DNA from: CAZFDT01 sp964518335
GTDB lineage: Bacteria > Planctomycetota > Phycisphaerae > Phycisphaerales > Phycisphaeraceae
NCBI GenBank assembly: GCA_964518335.1
Contig: CAZFDT010000009.1
Location: 1 to 64,000 of the forward strand
Reading direction: 5' to 3'
DNA: 64,000 bases
Shown here: one piece after another, positions 1 to 8,568 of the stretch
How the letters are laid out: every line of letters starts with the position of its first letter
Position numbering within the stretch: the first letter of the stretch is position 1
Made by a program: the position numbers and the translations under genes
Notes under the pieces: generated by a model
What the model saw: only the letters and a program-made list of their open reading frames with translations
Databases searched by the model: none
Told to the model about the DNA's origin: nothing

Positions 1-139
1 CCGTAGGGATCATCGGCAAGACTCAAACGCGAACTGCAAGTTCTTTTAGGTGCTCATAGATACTTCCATATAATCCGCCATCGACGCCAAGGGAGACCGG
101 GAGCTTGTTGGCGGTGGCATTTTTATGGGAGGCTCTGAC
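1..139. other. Left-edge non-coding stretch upstream of the Lon-like gene
   Basis: No convincing gene is visible in this partial intergenic stretch. It ends in a good Shine-Dalgarno sequence (GGGAGG at 127-132) seven bases before the ATG at 140, which fixes the start of the following gene. A short reverse-strand open frame overlaps it but resembles nothing I recognise. Confidence 0.5.
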
Positions 140-2458
140 ATGCTGCGATGCACTATTGGTTCCATTCTGATCGTGTTGGGGCACTGCGCGACAGCTTTGA
201 CACAAGTCAACACTTCTGACCCCACTTCCACCCCGACCTCGGGCGCAGCACCTGCGCAGACTGGCACACTTGCTGCGACAGATCCAGTCTCATTGAACGC
301 AACCGAGCGAGCCGATCTGGCCACGGCGTTGGGAACCTATGTGCGTAATCGGCTGGACCTGACCAACGCAGAGGAGATCGCAAAAGCGAGCAAGTTCCTC
401 CAAATTGCCTTGGTTCTCGATCCGCGCAACAGGACGGCCTTTGTTGCCAAGTCGCTATTAAAGGAACAGCGTGTACCGCCGCCTGTTGCGGATGTGCAGA
501 TCGATGCTGCCGGGATGGTTAAACAACTGACAGATACCGCGGACAAGCTTCAGGCAACAAATGTCGGTGCCGACAAGAAACTGGCCACTTACCTCTACGC
601 CCTGGTGCTTGAAATCAACCCCGCAGACGAAGGCGCGATTTTCCAGTTGGGGATGAACGTCAACGAGGGGATTACGCTCAGGTGGGAAGACCCCGGTAAC
701 CAAGTCACAGATCAGGTTGTCGCGGGTCGGCCATCAACGGCCGCCGCTGGCGCCGTTGATCAAGCGATCACCCAAGTCATCAGCCAGAGCACCATACATC
801 GCTTCCTCGGCGAAGGAGCGAGGCTTTTTTCTATTGGTGATACGACGATTCCCGATCAACTTCAAGTGGCGACGATCGAGAATGGATTTCGGATCCATGG
901 CCCTCATGCGCATGCTCCCATTCGGTTCGAGGGCGGTCGCGTCGGGCATATCGGTAAGGCGGTCTGCCTTCCGCTCCGGGCCGGTGAGGGCACATTGACC
1001 TCGCGAGAACCGAGCAAGCACGATCACATCGCCTATCACTTGATCGTGATGAGACGCGACAAACCCGAACGCCGAGAGATTCGCCTTAACAACGACGAGT
1101 ACCAATGGAAGGTCGAGGACCAACCGAATGAGGTCCTTGTGACGGTCAAGCGTGGTTCGGAGATCATCGAGACCATCTCCGCGCCAAAGGATGCATTCAC
1201 AGGTATCGGATTTGCCAGTACCGTGCGGCGGCCTGGAGACCGGTCCGACCTGACCATTCGATTGAGCACCGTGAACCAGATCCACGCCCCGATTGCAGTG
1301 CAAACAGCGACGAAGCCACCTGTCGAATCGGACAAGATCGAGAAGCCGGAGTTCGCCAATAAGGTCAAGCCTGTGGTGCGCCTGCAATCTTCCGTCCGTG
1401 GAATGTTGACATCCTCGAGAGAGGATGGACACCTTGTCGGTTATGCATCCGATATCATCGCAACTACCTCGCCGGATGCCCGTCGGGGCGATCTGGCAGG
1501 TTTCAACAAACGTGTCGGTCCGGCTATGCAAACGTCGTTTGACGAGGCGATCCGCGCCGTTCGGCTTCGGTATCCGCAATGGGACCGGCATATTGAGATC
1601 AGCTTTGCCGAGAAATACACCGAGAAGGACGGGGGCTCGGCCGGAGCGGCATTTGGCCTATTGATGCTGTCGATGCTCGAGGATGTGGAACTGGACCCGG
1701 ACTGTGCGGTCACAGGCGATATTACTGTCGATTGGAAGATCCGGGCCGTGGGCGCCGTGTCGGCGAAGTTGCGAGGCGCTGCCCTCGACGGGTGCTCTTT
1801 GGCCGTCATTCCCGCGGAGAGCGAGGCCGTGGTGTCTGATTTGGGGCTACTCTACGGTGAATCATCGGTTTGGAAGATACAGATTCTGTCCATGGGGACT
1901 TTGCAGGAATGCCTTGGCGTGGTACGCAAGGATCGGGAGGCTTCGCTTGCAGAGGCGATCAACGTTTTCGGCAACGTGCGGGCGACGCTGGACAAGACCG
2001 GGCGCGTTGGCTTGGCCAAGGCGGAAACGCGGGCGGCCTTGGAACAGGTGATCCAACTTGCACCCAATCATCTTTCCGCAAAATACCTGCTGCAATTGGC
2101 TGACAATCAGGCCCCCAAGTCATTGTCGGTGAGCGCATCGCTCTACGAGTTTTTTGCTGCGGCATATCCATACAGAAACTATCTCTTTGCGACGAAAATC
2201 CCTCGCCAAGGCGACTTGCCAGATACTACAGTGGTCGCAACTCGAAACCGGATACGCATACTTCGCCGTATCGGACACAAGGACTTACAGCCCACGCTCA
2301 CTCGTTTCCTCGACTTTGTTGATGCGTGCGAAGCCATTATTGCGAAGCCGGCCAACCGCAGCACGCTGGATGAAACCCGACGAACGTTACTGGCGTCGTT
2401 CGACGAGATCAGCGCCAGTCGCGAGTTAATGGAAAAGCTTGTTCGGGAAGGGTATTGA
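140..2458 (+). CDS. Secreted or anchored protein with a stand-alone Lon-type (S16) Ser/Lys protease domain
   Basis: A 772-residue protein starting at the ATG at 140 (an in-frame ATG at 125 lies before the ribosome site). A hydrophobic N-terminus (about residues 4-22) predicts export or anchoring. The C-terminal half holds a Lon proteolytic fold: GGSAGAAFGLL places the nucleophile at Ser500, and VGAVSAKLRGA places the general base at Lys543. The 43-residue spacing equals Ser679/Lys722 of E. coli Lon. No Walker A/B or AAA+ module is present, so it is not a classical ATP-dependent Lon; it resembles the substrate-binding-plus-protease layout of small Lon-like proteins. The middle (about 230-390) is unrecognised, possibly a beta-rich binding domain. 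A repeat-like helical N-terminal segment includes an LxLDPRN stretch reminiscent of TPR helices. Codon use is less GC-rich than that of its neighbours. Substrate unknown. Confidence 0.8.
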   Translation: MLRCTIGSILIVLGHCATALTQVNTSDPTSTPTSGAAPAQTGTLAATDPVSLNATERADLATALGTYVRNRLDLTNAEEIAKASKFLQIALVLDPRNRTAFVAKSLLKEQRVPPPVADVQIDAAGMVKQLTDTADKLQATNVGADKKLATYLYALVLEINPADEGAIFQLGMNVNEGITLRWEDPGNQVTDQVVAGRPSTAAAGAVDQAITQVISQSTIHRFLGEGARLFSIGDTTIPDQLQVATIENGFRIHGPHAHAPIRFEGGRVGHIGKAVCLPLRAGEGTLTSREPSKHDHIAYHLIVMRRDKPERREIRLNNDEYQWKVEDQPNEVLVTVKRGSEIIETISAPKDAFTGIGFASTVRRPGDRSDLTIRLSTVNQIHAPIAVQTATKPPVESDKIEKPEFANKVKPVVRLQSSVRGMLTSSREDGHLVGYASDIIATTSPDARRGDLAGFNKRVGPAMQTSFDEAIRAVRLRYPQWDRHIEISFAEKYTEKDGGSAGAAFGLLMLSMLEDVELDPDCAVTGDITVDWKIRAVGAVSAKLRGAALDGCSLAVIPAESEAVVSDLGLLYGESSVWKIQILSMGTLQECLGVVRKDREASLAEAINVFGNVRATLDKTGRVGLAKAETRAALEQVIQLAPNHLSAKYLLQLADNQAPKSLSVSASLYEFFAAAYPYRNYLFATKIPRQGDLPDTTVVATRNRIRILRRIGHKDLQPTLTRFLDFVDACEAIIAKPANRSTLDETRRTLLASFDEISASRELMEKLVREGY

Positions 2459-2514
2459 GTTCATGCACGAAACCGACTCGAGGACTGATTGAGGGGACAA
2501 TGCTGGCGCGGAGG

Positions 2515-2760
2515 TTACCCGCGCAGTTGCCTGGGCGACCGGCGCAGTTCGCGGCGGATGAGCTTGTTGAACTGCTGGAGGTCAGCGACGCCGACCTGGT
2601 GGGCGATCGACTTGATGGGCAATGTCGTGCGCTGCAGCAGGTGTCGGGCGCGCAAGGCGCGTTGCGAGCGCACGTAGCACAGCGGTGTGACGCCCAGGTG
2701 CTGGCGGAACAACCGCAGCGCGTGGCGACCGTGGACGATTGGCTGGCGAATCGGCCGGAG
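2515..2760 (-). pseudogene. Remnant of an AraC-family regulator (C-terminal HTH only)
   Basis: Read on the minus strand, this stretch encodes LFRQHLGVTPLCYVRSQRA followed by RARHLLQRTTLPIKSIAHQV and a run ending in RRSPRQL. That is the second helix-turn-helix and signature region of AraC/XylS regulators. There is no start codon, no ligand domain and no first HTH before it; the frame simply runs in from unrelated sequence. I read it as the decayed 3' end of a regulator, possibly a former neighbour of the adjacent GH4 gene, which now has an intact AraC gene on its other side. It could alternatively be a very short expressed HTH fragment, which is less likely. Confidence 0.6.
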
Positions 2761-2775
2761 CACATGGCGTAAAGA

Positions 2776-2805
2776 AAAGCCCACCCGCCGCAGCGAGTGG
2801 GCTTT
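2776..2805 (-). terminator. Rho-independent terminator of the GH4 gene
   Basis: AAAGCCCAC and GTGGGCTTT form a perfect 9-bp stem around a 12-nt loop. Read on the minus strand the stem is followed by TTTTCTTT. It lies 27 bases past the stop of the GH4 gene, the right place to end that transcript. Confidence 0.8.
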
Positions 2806-2831
2806 CGATAGCTTGCGCTTGCAGTGCGCGC

Positions 2832-4358
2832 TTATTTGTACCCCGGCAGGAACTCCTTTTCGGCGTCGAAGAGTTCGAGGGTCATGGCTTTGATCTGACG
2901 CGGCGTGCAGACCGCTGCAGTGAGCGGGTCGAGCAGGAGCGAGTGGATGGCGGCTTCCTTGCTTCGCTCGATGCAGGCGGTGGCGCCGAGGTCGAACATG
3001 GCCATGTTGCTGGCGCAGACGTGGGCCATCTGCGGGGGCAGGGCGCCGTAGCGCGTCGGGTTGACGCCGTTGCGGTCGATCATGCAGGCGACTTCGACGG
3101 CGCCGTCGCCGGGGAGGTTGGTGATCAACTTGCCCGCTTCGCCGGGGCTGTTGCGGGCGGCATTCATCACGTTGCCGTGGATGCGCACGGGCACGTCCTT
3201 CTCGCGGGCCTCGATGATCCACGAGGCGTATTCCCACGAGCGCTTGAGCTCGATGGTGGCTTCGCCGCGGACGAGCTTCATGCGGTGCTCGTCCGCGTGC
3301 TTGCGCCAGTCGGGCCAGTTGCTGGCGTAGAAGCGGCTGCCGCCCTCGTACCCGGTGCGGATGAGCTTGTAGCCCTCCTCGCTCTTGCGGTAATAGGGCA
3401 GGTACTCGCTGAGGTGGCCGCTCGATTCGGTGATGAACGCGCCGAAGTGCAGGCACATGTCCTTGCGGACGAGGTCGCCCTGCTTCCAGGGCTTGTCGCT
3501 GCCGTGCCCGCGCGCGTCGTGGCTGGTGATGCCCGCGGCGTGCTCCTGGTAGGCCTCCTCGATCTCGCGGGCGAACTTCTCGTAGAGCACGGTCTTGTAG
3601 AGGTCCTTGCCCTTGTGCTGCAGCTTGGTGAACCACGCCAGGTGGTTGATGCCGGCACACTCCCACGCCATCTCCTCGTAGGGCACGCCGGCGTACCCCG
3701 CCAGCAGGTGGCTGGTGCCCTGCACGCTGTGGCACAGGCCCACGACCTGGACCTCGGGCACGGCCCGGCCGGCGGCGAGCACCATCATGCTCATCGGGTT
3801 GGTGTAGTTGAGCATGATCGCGTCGGGGCACAGCTCGCGCATGTCGCGCAGGATGTCGAGGAACACCGGAATGGTGCGCAGCGACTTGAACAGGCCGCCG
3901 GGTCCGATGGTGTCGCCGATGCACTGGTCCAGGCCGTACTTCAGCGGGATGTCGTTGTCGAACTTGACGCACGCCAGGCCCGAGACCTCGACGCAGCACA
4001 CGGCATAGGTCGTGCCCGCCAGCAGCTCGCGCCGGTTGGTCGAGGCCCGCACGGTCCAGCCATCTTCCCGTCCCGAGTCCTTGATCAGCTTCGTGATCAC
4101 CTGGTGCATCGTCTTGAGGCGGTCCTCATCGACGTCGCAGAGTCGGAACTCGCCGCGGTCGTTGCCGGGGATCAGCAGCACGTCCTTGCAGAGCGTGGGG
4201 CAGAAGCCCGAGCCGGCGCCCATGAAGGTGACGTTGAGGGGGCGTTGGATTTTGCCCTTGAGGCCCTCCTGCGAGTCGGCGGCCTTGGTGTGGGCGGCGT
4301 GGCCGGCCTTGGCCTCGTCGAGCTTGCGTGCGGGTGCGGATGCGGTGGCGGTGGCCAT
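2832..4358 (-). CDS. Glycoside hydrolase family 4 (MelA-like alpha-galactosidase/alpha-glycosidase)
   Basis: A 508-residue cytoplasmic enzyme of the NAD+- and Mn2+-dependent GH4 family, which cleaves glycosides by transient oxidation and elimination. The Rossmann motif VTFMGAGSGF is at about 43-52. LNYTNPMSM follows, then the metal-site motif CHS (about 209-211) and GINHLAWF with its metal-binding His (about 239). These match the alpha-galactosidase/alpha-galacturonidase branch rather than the phospho-glycosidases, but substrate cannot be fixed by eye. I chose the ATG at 4358 because AGGAG sits just upstream; the open frame extends 35 codons further without a ribosome site. An Ala/Lys-rich leader of about 40 residues precedes the fold. 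It is divergent from an AraC regulator across about 100 bp, suggesting sugar-responsive control, and is followed by a terminator. Confidence 0.88.
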   Translation of the reverse strand: MATATASAPARKLDEAKAGHAAHTKAADSQEGLKGKIQRPLNVTFMGAGSGFCPTLCKDVLLIPGNDRGEFRLCDVDEDRLKTMHQVITKLIKDSGREDGWTVRASTNRRELLAGTTYAVCCVEVSGLACVKFDNDIPLKYGLDQCIGDTIGPGGLFKSLRTIPVFLDILRDMRELCPDAIMLNYTNPMSMMVLAAGRAVPEVQVVGLCHSVQGTSHLLAGYAGVPYEEMAWECAGINHLAWFTKLQHKGKDLYKTVLYEKFAREIEEAYQEHAAGITSHDARGHGSDKPWKQGDLVRKDMCLHFGAFITESSGHLSEYLPYYRKSEEGYKLIRTGYEGGSRFYASNWPDWRKHADEHRMKLVRGEATIELKRSWEYASWIIEAREKDVPVRIHGNVMNAARNSPGEAGKLITNLPGDGAVEVACMIDRNGVNPTRYGALPPQMAHVCASNMAMFDLGATACIERSKEAAIHSLLLDPLTAAVCTPRQIKAMTLELFDAEKEFLPGYK

Positions 4359-4461
4359 GGGGGGCTCCTGGTGGGTCCAATTAGGGCAAGACACACCATG
4401 ATGACGCAAATTCGCTGGCGAGCAAGCGGCATCCGGTGACGCCCATGGTACATTTTGTGAC

Positions 4462-5301
4462 ATGGCCCTGCCGATCTTCCAGCCGCCGGAGGCGCACGTG
4501 CTGTGGCGGGCGACGTCGTTCGGGCGTCAGCGTCTGCCGCCGGGCCGGCCGTACTGGTGGGTCAATGCCGCGCGGCAGCCGCCGGGCACGGCGATCGTGC
4601 AGCTCACGCACGCCGGCCAGGCCGTGCTCGACGACGCGGCGGGCCGCCACCCCGCCCCGCCGGGCAGCGTCATGCTCTTCGTCTATGGCGAGCCGACGCA
4701 GTACGGGCGGGTCGATCCGCAGGGACCGACCTACGCCTGCCAGTGGGTGAACCTGCGCGGGGCGGGCCTGGTCGAGCACATCGACGCGCTGCGCCAGCGT
4801 CACGGCCCGGTGCTGCAGTTGCCCGGGTTCGACCGCGTCGCCGCCGAGATGGACGACCTCACCGCCCTCATCGACCCCGGCTCACCGCAACACCTCGACG
4901 ACATCGTCGCCCACGCCGCCGCGGCCCAGGGCTTCGTCCGACTGCTCTTCGAGCTCAGCCAGCAATCGCTGCGCCAGGCGTCGAGCCCGGTCGAGTGGGC
5001 CGTCGATCAGGTCATGCGCCAGCCCACGCGGCCGTGGTCGCTCAAGCAGTACGCCGACCACTTCGGCGTCAGCCGCGAACACCTGTCGCGCACCTTCCGC
5101 CAGCGCACCGGCCGGCCGGCGCACGCCTGGCTCGCCGACGCACGACTCAAGGCCGCCCTCCGCCTGCTCCGCGAAACCGACCTGCCCATCCGCCAGGTCG
5201 CGCGCCAGACCGGCTACCACAGCCCCCATCACCTGGCCCGCTGCATTCGCGCCGCCACCAGCAAGCCCCCGACGCAGGTGCGGGCACAGCGCTCTTCGTA
5301 G
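4462..5301 (+). CDS. AraC-family transcriptional regulator
   Basis: A 279-residue regulator. The N-terminal half is a cupin-like ligand-binding region (for example PPGSVMLFVYGEPTQYGRV), and the C-terminal 100 residues carry the two AraC helix-turn-helices: WSLKQYADHFGVSREHLSRT and LRLLRETDLPIRQVARQTGY. It is transcribed divergently from the GH4 glycosidase, so it probably controls that gene in response to a sugar. The last two HTH-adjacent segments are complete, unlike the AraC remnant at 2.5-2.8 kb. Its stop codon TAG (5299-5301) lies inside the outer arm of the REP-like inverted repeat that follows, so the present C-terminus may have been set by arrival of that repeat. Confidence 0.88.
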   Translation: MALPIFQPPEAHVLWRATSFGRQRLPPGRPYWWVNAARQPPGTAIVQLTHAGQAVLDDAAGRHPAPPGSVMLFVYGEPTQYGRVDPQGPTYACQWVNLRGAGLVEHIDALRQRHGPVLQLPGFDRVAAEMDDLTALIDPGSPQHLDDIVAHAAAAQGFVRLLFELSQQSLRQASSPVEWAVDQVMRQPTRPWSLKQYADHFGVSREHLSRTFRQRTGRPAHAWLADARLKAALRLLRETDLPIRQVARQTGYHSPHHLARCIRAATSKPPTQVRAQRSS

Positions 5302-5411
5302 GGTGGGCCGATTCCGCGAGGCCCACCGCCGGGGGCGCCGCCGTGAACACCGCGGCGCGAATGGACAGCGGACGCAGCACGGTGGGCCTCGAAGACTCGG
5401 CCCACCCTACG
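5297..5411. repeat. Pair of REP-like palindromes in inverted orientation between convergent genes
   Basis: Two arms, 5297-5328 and 5380-5411, are inverted copies of a 32-base unit beginning CGTAGGGTGGGCCGA, with about 29 of 32 positions matching. Each arm is itself a hairpin: GGTGGGCC pairs with GGCCCACC across 10 bases (5302-5327 and 5381-5406). The unit therefore resembles a BIME, two REP palindromes facing each other. It sits exactly between two convergent genes and may act as a bidirectional transcription terminator. The outermost GTAGGG of each arm supplies the TAG stop of the gene on that side. Confidence 0.8.
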
Positions 5412-8400
5412 GCGCGGCGGCGCCAAGCGTCACCGCCTTGCCCTCGCCGACGAACAGCAGGACCGCCTCGATCGCCGACTCGTCCCAGCCGAGCATCGTC
5501 GCCAGCGCCTGGCGATAGGCGTCGATCTGCGGGCGGTAGCGGTCCACTGCAGCGTCGCTGTGGCGATCGGTCTTGAAGTCGATGATGCAGGCGCGCTGAC
5601 GGGGGCGGTCGATCTCGACGCGGTCGAATGTGCCGCGCACGAGTCGGTCGCCCAGGCGCACGGCGAAAGGCCGCTCGCGCCACAGCTCGATGCCGTCGCG
5701 GCCGCCGCGGCACAGCGCGGCGCGGACGGCGTCGTGGCGGAGCATGTCCTCCAGGCCCGCGGGGCAGGCGCCGCCGTCCACCCCGGGAGCGTCGAGCCAT
5801 TCGATCTGCTCGAACAGGGCGTGGACCGCGCTGCCGTAGGCGAAGGCGGGGTCGTCGGTCAACTGCAGCAGCCGCGCCGCCGACACCGTCGCCTGGTCCT
5901 CCTGCGACGAGGGCGACACGGCGACCCACGACCGCCTCGCAGCCGCTTGCGGCTTAGCCAGGCCCACCGCCGGCCGCCGCGGCGCGACCTCGCCCGCGCC
6001 GGGCTCGACCGCCTCCTTCTCGTGCCAGTCGGCGTCGCCGTGCGAAAACACCACGCGCTGCGCCGCCGTCGCGGCCTCGTCACCGGCCGCGCCCAGCGCG
6101 TGACGCAGCACCGCCGCCGCCGATTCGTCGTGCAGACCCATCTTGCTCGGGCCGCTCTTGTTCATCTTCACCGGCTTGAGAAACACTTGCAACGCGAAGC
6201 GCGGCCGCGTCAACGCCACATACAGCCCGCACAGGTCGTCGTGCAGCCGCCTCGCCTGCTCCTGCTCCAGCGCCTGGCCGACGCGCGGCTCGTGATCGAT
6301 CGCGGCGTCGAGCATCGCATGGTTGACGCGGGCGAACACGGCCTGCGGAGGCGCCGTCTCGTCCGGCCGCAACGCCCACACCTGCTGCCGCGTCACGTCG
6401 CCCATGCGGCCCTCCAGCTCGGGCAGCACCACCACGTCGAACTCCAGGCCCTTGGCCTTGTGAATCGTCATGACGCGCACCGCCGCCGACGACGGTGACT
6501 CGACCGCGGCGGCCTGCACGTGCTCGATGAAGTCGCGCGCCCGCAGGCTGCGCGACGCGTCGTACCCGTCGGCCAGCTCGACGAGCTGGATCAGGCGGCG
6601 CACGTTGCGCGGGGCGCACGACGGGGCCAACTGTCGCGCCCAGTCGGCGAGCACGGCGGGCAGCCCCTCGTCGATGAGGCGACGGCGCACGTCCCGGCCG
6701 ACACGCGCCGCGTCGTCATGCCCCGACGACGCCAGGCCCACGATCGTCCCCAGCGGGCTGTGACGCACGTGGAACGCCGCCGCCGTGTCGCCGGGATGAT
6801 CTGCCAACTGCAGCGCCGCCAGCACCGCCATCACCGCCGCGTCGTCGGTGAGCGCCGAGCCGCCTTCGCCGCTGACCTCGACGCCCAGCTCGCGCAGCGC
6901 GTGGATCAGCGACGCCGCCACGACGTTGCGGCGCACCAGCACGCCGATGGACCGCCCGCCATAGCGCCGGTGCAGCGCGGCGATGCGGTCGGCGACGAAC
7001 GCCAGGTGCGGCGTGAGCACGGGGGCGTCCTCGTCGGCGCCTTCGGCCTCGTCGGCGTCGGCGAGCCGCGTGGTCATCACCTCGACGTAGCCGGGACGAT
7101 CGGACTTGACCGCCTCATGCGGGTCGAAGCCGCGGGCCCAGGCCTCGACGGGCAACTGCAGCGCCGCCAGCGGGGGCAGTGCCGCGATGTGGCCGAACAC
7201 CCGGTTGACCACGTCGAGGACGACGGGCGAGGATCGCCAGCTTCGGCTGAGGCGTCGGGCGCCCCCGGGGGGCAGGTGCAGGTCGCGCTCGACGCGGTCG
7301 AAGATCGCCGCCGATCCGCCGCGCCAGCCGTAGATCGCCTGCTTCATGTCGCCGACGCAGAAGAAGGTGCGGCCTTCGCCGGCGGTGATCTCCTGGGCGA
7401 TGGGCCGCAGCATGTGCCACTGCGCGGGGCTGGTGTCCTGGAACTCGTCGAGGAGCAGGTGCTGCACGCGGCGGTCGAGGCGATAGTAAAGCTCCTGTCG
7501 GCGTGCCAGGGCGTCGTCGTCGTCGCCGGCGAGCGTGGGCAGGCCGCGCTGCAGTAGCCCGGGCAGGTCGCCGAAGAGCAGGACCGCCGCCTCCCGCCGC
7601 AGCCGCTGATAGTGGCCGTGGTAGCGATCGAGCAGGTCGAACATGGCGTGCGTGCGGCGGGCGATGCGGGCGATGCCCACGGCGCGGGCGTGGCGCACCA
7701 GCGGGCGATAGGCGTCAATCGCGGCATCGGGCAGGTCGCGCTTGACTGTGCTGAAGGTCGTCCTGCCTTGGTTCACTGCAGCGGCGATGCCCCGGCCCAG
7801 GAACGACTCCCAGTCGCGCGAGGCGGCGGCGTCACGATCTCTCGCCCAGGCGCGGGCCCACGCCGCCTGCCCCGACAGCGCGTCGCCGACGCGATCGAGC
7901 TGGTCCAGTGCAGCGGCCAGATCGCCGGGCTCCAGCTCGCCCGCCGGCGGCTGCAGCACGTGCCACGCCGCCGCGTCGGTGAGGCGATACCCCTCGTACA
8001 GCCCGTTCACCACCTCGTCGATCGTGTCGGTGACGCCCCGCCTCGCCTCGTCGTGGTGCAGTCGCCGCAGCAGGTCGAGCAGCACGTCCAGGTCGTCGTC
8101 GGCCAGCAGCGCGTCGATCGCCTCGAGCCGCACCTGCCGCGCCAGCGGATCGCCCTCGCCCACGAGCGACAGCTTCACGGGCAGGCCCAGCTCGGTGCGA
8201 TAGGCGCGGGCGATGCCGTTGAAGAAGCTGTCGATGGTCGAGATCGCCACGCGGGGCAGGGCGTCGCAGAGCCGCCCCAGCAGGGCGCGCACGTCGGCGT
8301 GCGTGAGCCTGGGCTCGTGGAGCTGGCCCGCCAGCGCCTTGGCCGCGGCCTGTGACAGTGAGCCTTCCGCCAGGCGGCGCAGCACGCGCCCGAGGATCTC

Positions 8401-8568
8401 GCCCGCCGCCTTGCGCGTGAAGGTGATCGCCAGGATCGACGGCGGCGCCGCGCCGCGACCCATCAGGCGCAGGTAGCGGCTGCTGAGCTCGAACGTCTTG
8501 CCCGCGCCCGCCGACGCGCGGATCACCTCGTGCCCCAGCGCCTTGCCGCTCGCGTCGCCTCGCGTCAT
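5407..8568 (-). CDS. addA: AddA-like UvrD-family helicase with C-terminal PD-(D/E)XK nuclease
   Basis: A 1053-residue superfamily 1A helicase-nuclease, the likely motor subunit of an AddAB/RexAB-type double-strand-break resection complex. Walker A is ASAGAGKTF near residue 30, Walker B is LLLDEFQDTSPAQW, motif V is MTIHKAKGLEFDVVVLP and motif VI is YVALTRPR. At the C-terminus, a nuclease domain shows GSAVHALFEQ (conserved His), GTFDRVEID and IIDFKTDR. The start ATG at 8568 overlaps the stop of the upstream addB-like gene by ATGA, so the two are translationally coupled and presumably one complex. The gene ends inside the REP-like repeat. The dispersed element GCCGCTTGCGGC lies within it (about 5939-5958) and encodes the out-of-place peptide KPQAA just before the nuclease domain. 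The subunit assignment is from architecture; the system is cytoplasmic. Confidence 0.85.
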   Translation of the reverse strand: MTRGDASGKALGHEVIRASAGAGKTFELSSRYLRLMGRGAAPPSILAITFTRKAAGEILGRVLRRLAEGSLSQAAAKALAGQLHEPRLTHADVRALLGRLCDALPRVAISTIDSFFNGIARAYRTELGLPVKLSLVGEGDPLARQVRLEAIDALLADDDLDVLLDLLRRLHHDEARRGVTDTIDEVVNGLYEGYRLTDAAAWHVLQPPAGELEPGDLAAALDQLDRVGDALSGQAAWARAWARDRDAAASRDWESFLGRGIAAAVNQGRTTFSTVKRDLPDAAIDAYRPLVRHARAVGIARIARRTHAMFDLLDRYHGHYQRLRREAAVLLFGDLPGLLQRGLPTLAGDDDDALARRQELYYRLDRRVQHLLLDEFQDTSPAQWHMLRPIAQEITAGEGRTFFCVGDMKQAIYGWRGGSAAIFDRVERDLHLPPGGARRLSRSWRSSPVVLDVVNRVFGHIAALPPLAALQLPVEAWARGFDPHEAVKSDRPGYVEVMTTRLADADEAEGADEDAPVLTPHLAFVADRIAALHRRYGGRSIGVLVRRNVVAASLIHALRELGVEVSGEGGSALTDDAAVMAVLAALQLADHPGDTAAAFHVRHSPLGTIVGLASSGHDDAARVGRDVRRRLIDEGLPAVLADWARQLAPSCAPRNVRRLIQLVELADGYDASRSLRARDFIEHVQAAAVESPSSAAVRVMTIHKAKGLEFDVVVLPELEGRMGDVTRQQVWALRPDETAPPQAVFARVNHAMLDAAIDHEPRVGQALEQEQARRLHDDLCGLYVALTRPRFALQVFLKPVKMNKSGPSKMGLHDESAAAVLRHALGAAGDEAATAAQRVVFSHGDADWHEKEAVEPGAGEVAPRRPAVGLAKPQAAARRSWVAVSPSSQEDQATVSAARLLQLTDDPAFAYGSAVHALFEQIEWLDAPGVDGGACPAGLEDMLRHDAVRAALCRGGRDGIELWRERPFAVRLGDRLVRGTFDRVEIDRPRQRACIIDFKTDRHSDAAVDRYRPQIDAYRQALATMLGWDESAIEAVLLFVGEGKAVTLGAAAP
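5939..5958. repeat. Dispersed GCCGCTTGCGGC palindrome, copy 1 (inside addA)
   Basis: A palindromic core AGCCGCTTGCGGCT embedded in coding sequence. The minus-strand reading contributes AKPQAAA to the protein. It is directly followed by AGGCCCACCGCCGG, the same 14-mer that lies at the inner edge of the REP-like arm near 5319-5332, which links the two repeat families. Further copies are at 23.87, 51.30 and 51.91 kb. Confidence 0.65.

Noticed and set aside
23..205. 60-codon minus-strand frame at the left edge
   Set aside because: Overlaps the start of the Lon-like gene, shows no recognisable motif and no ribosome site.
2739..4439. A 566-codon plus-strand frame
   Set aside because: Antisense shadow of the GH4 gene, which has clear cofactor and metal motifs on the other strand.
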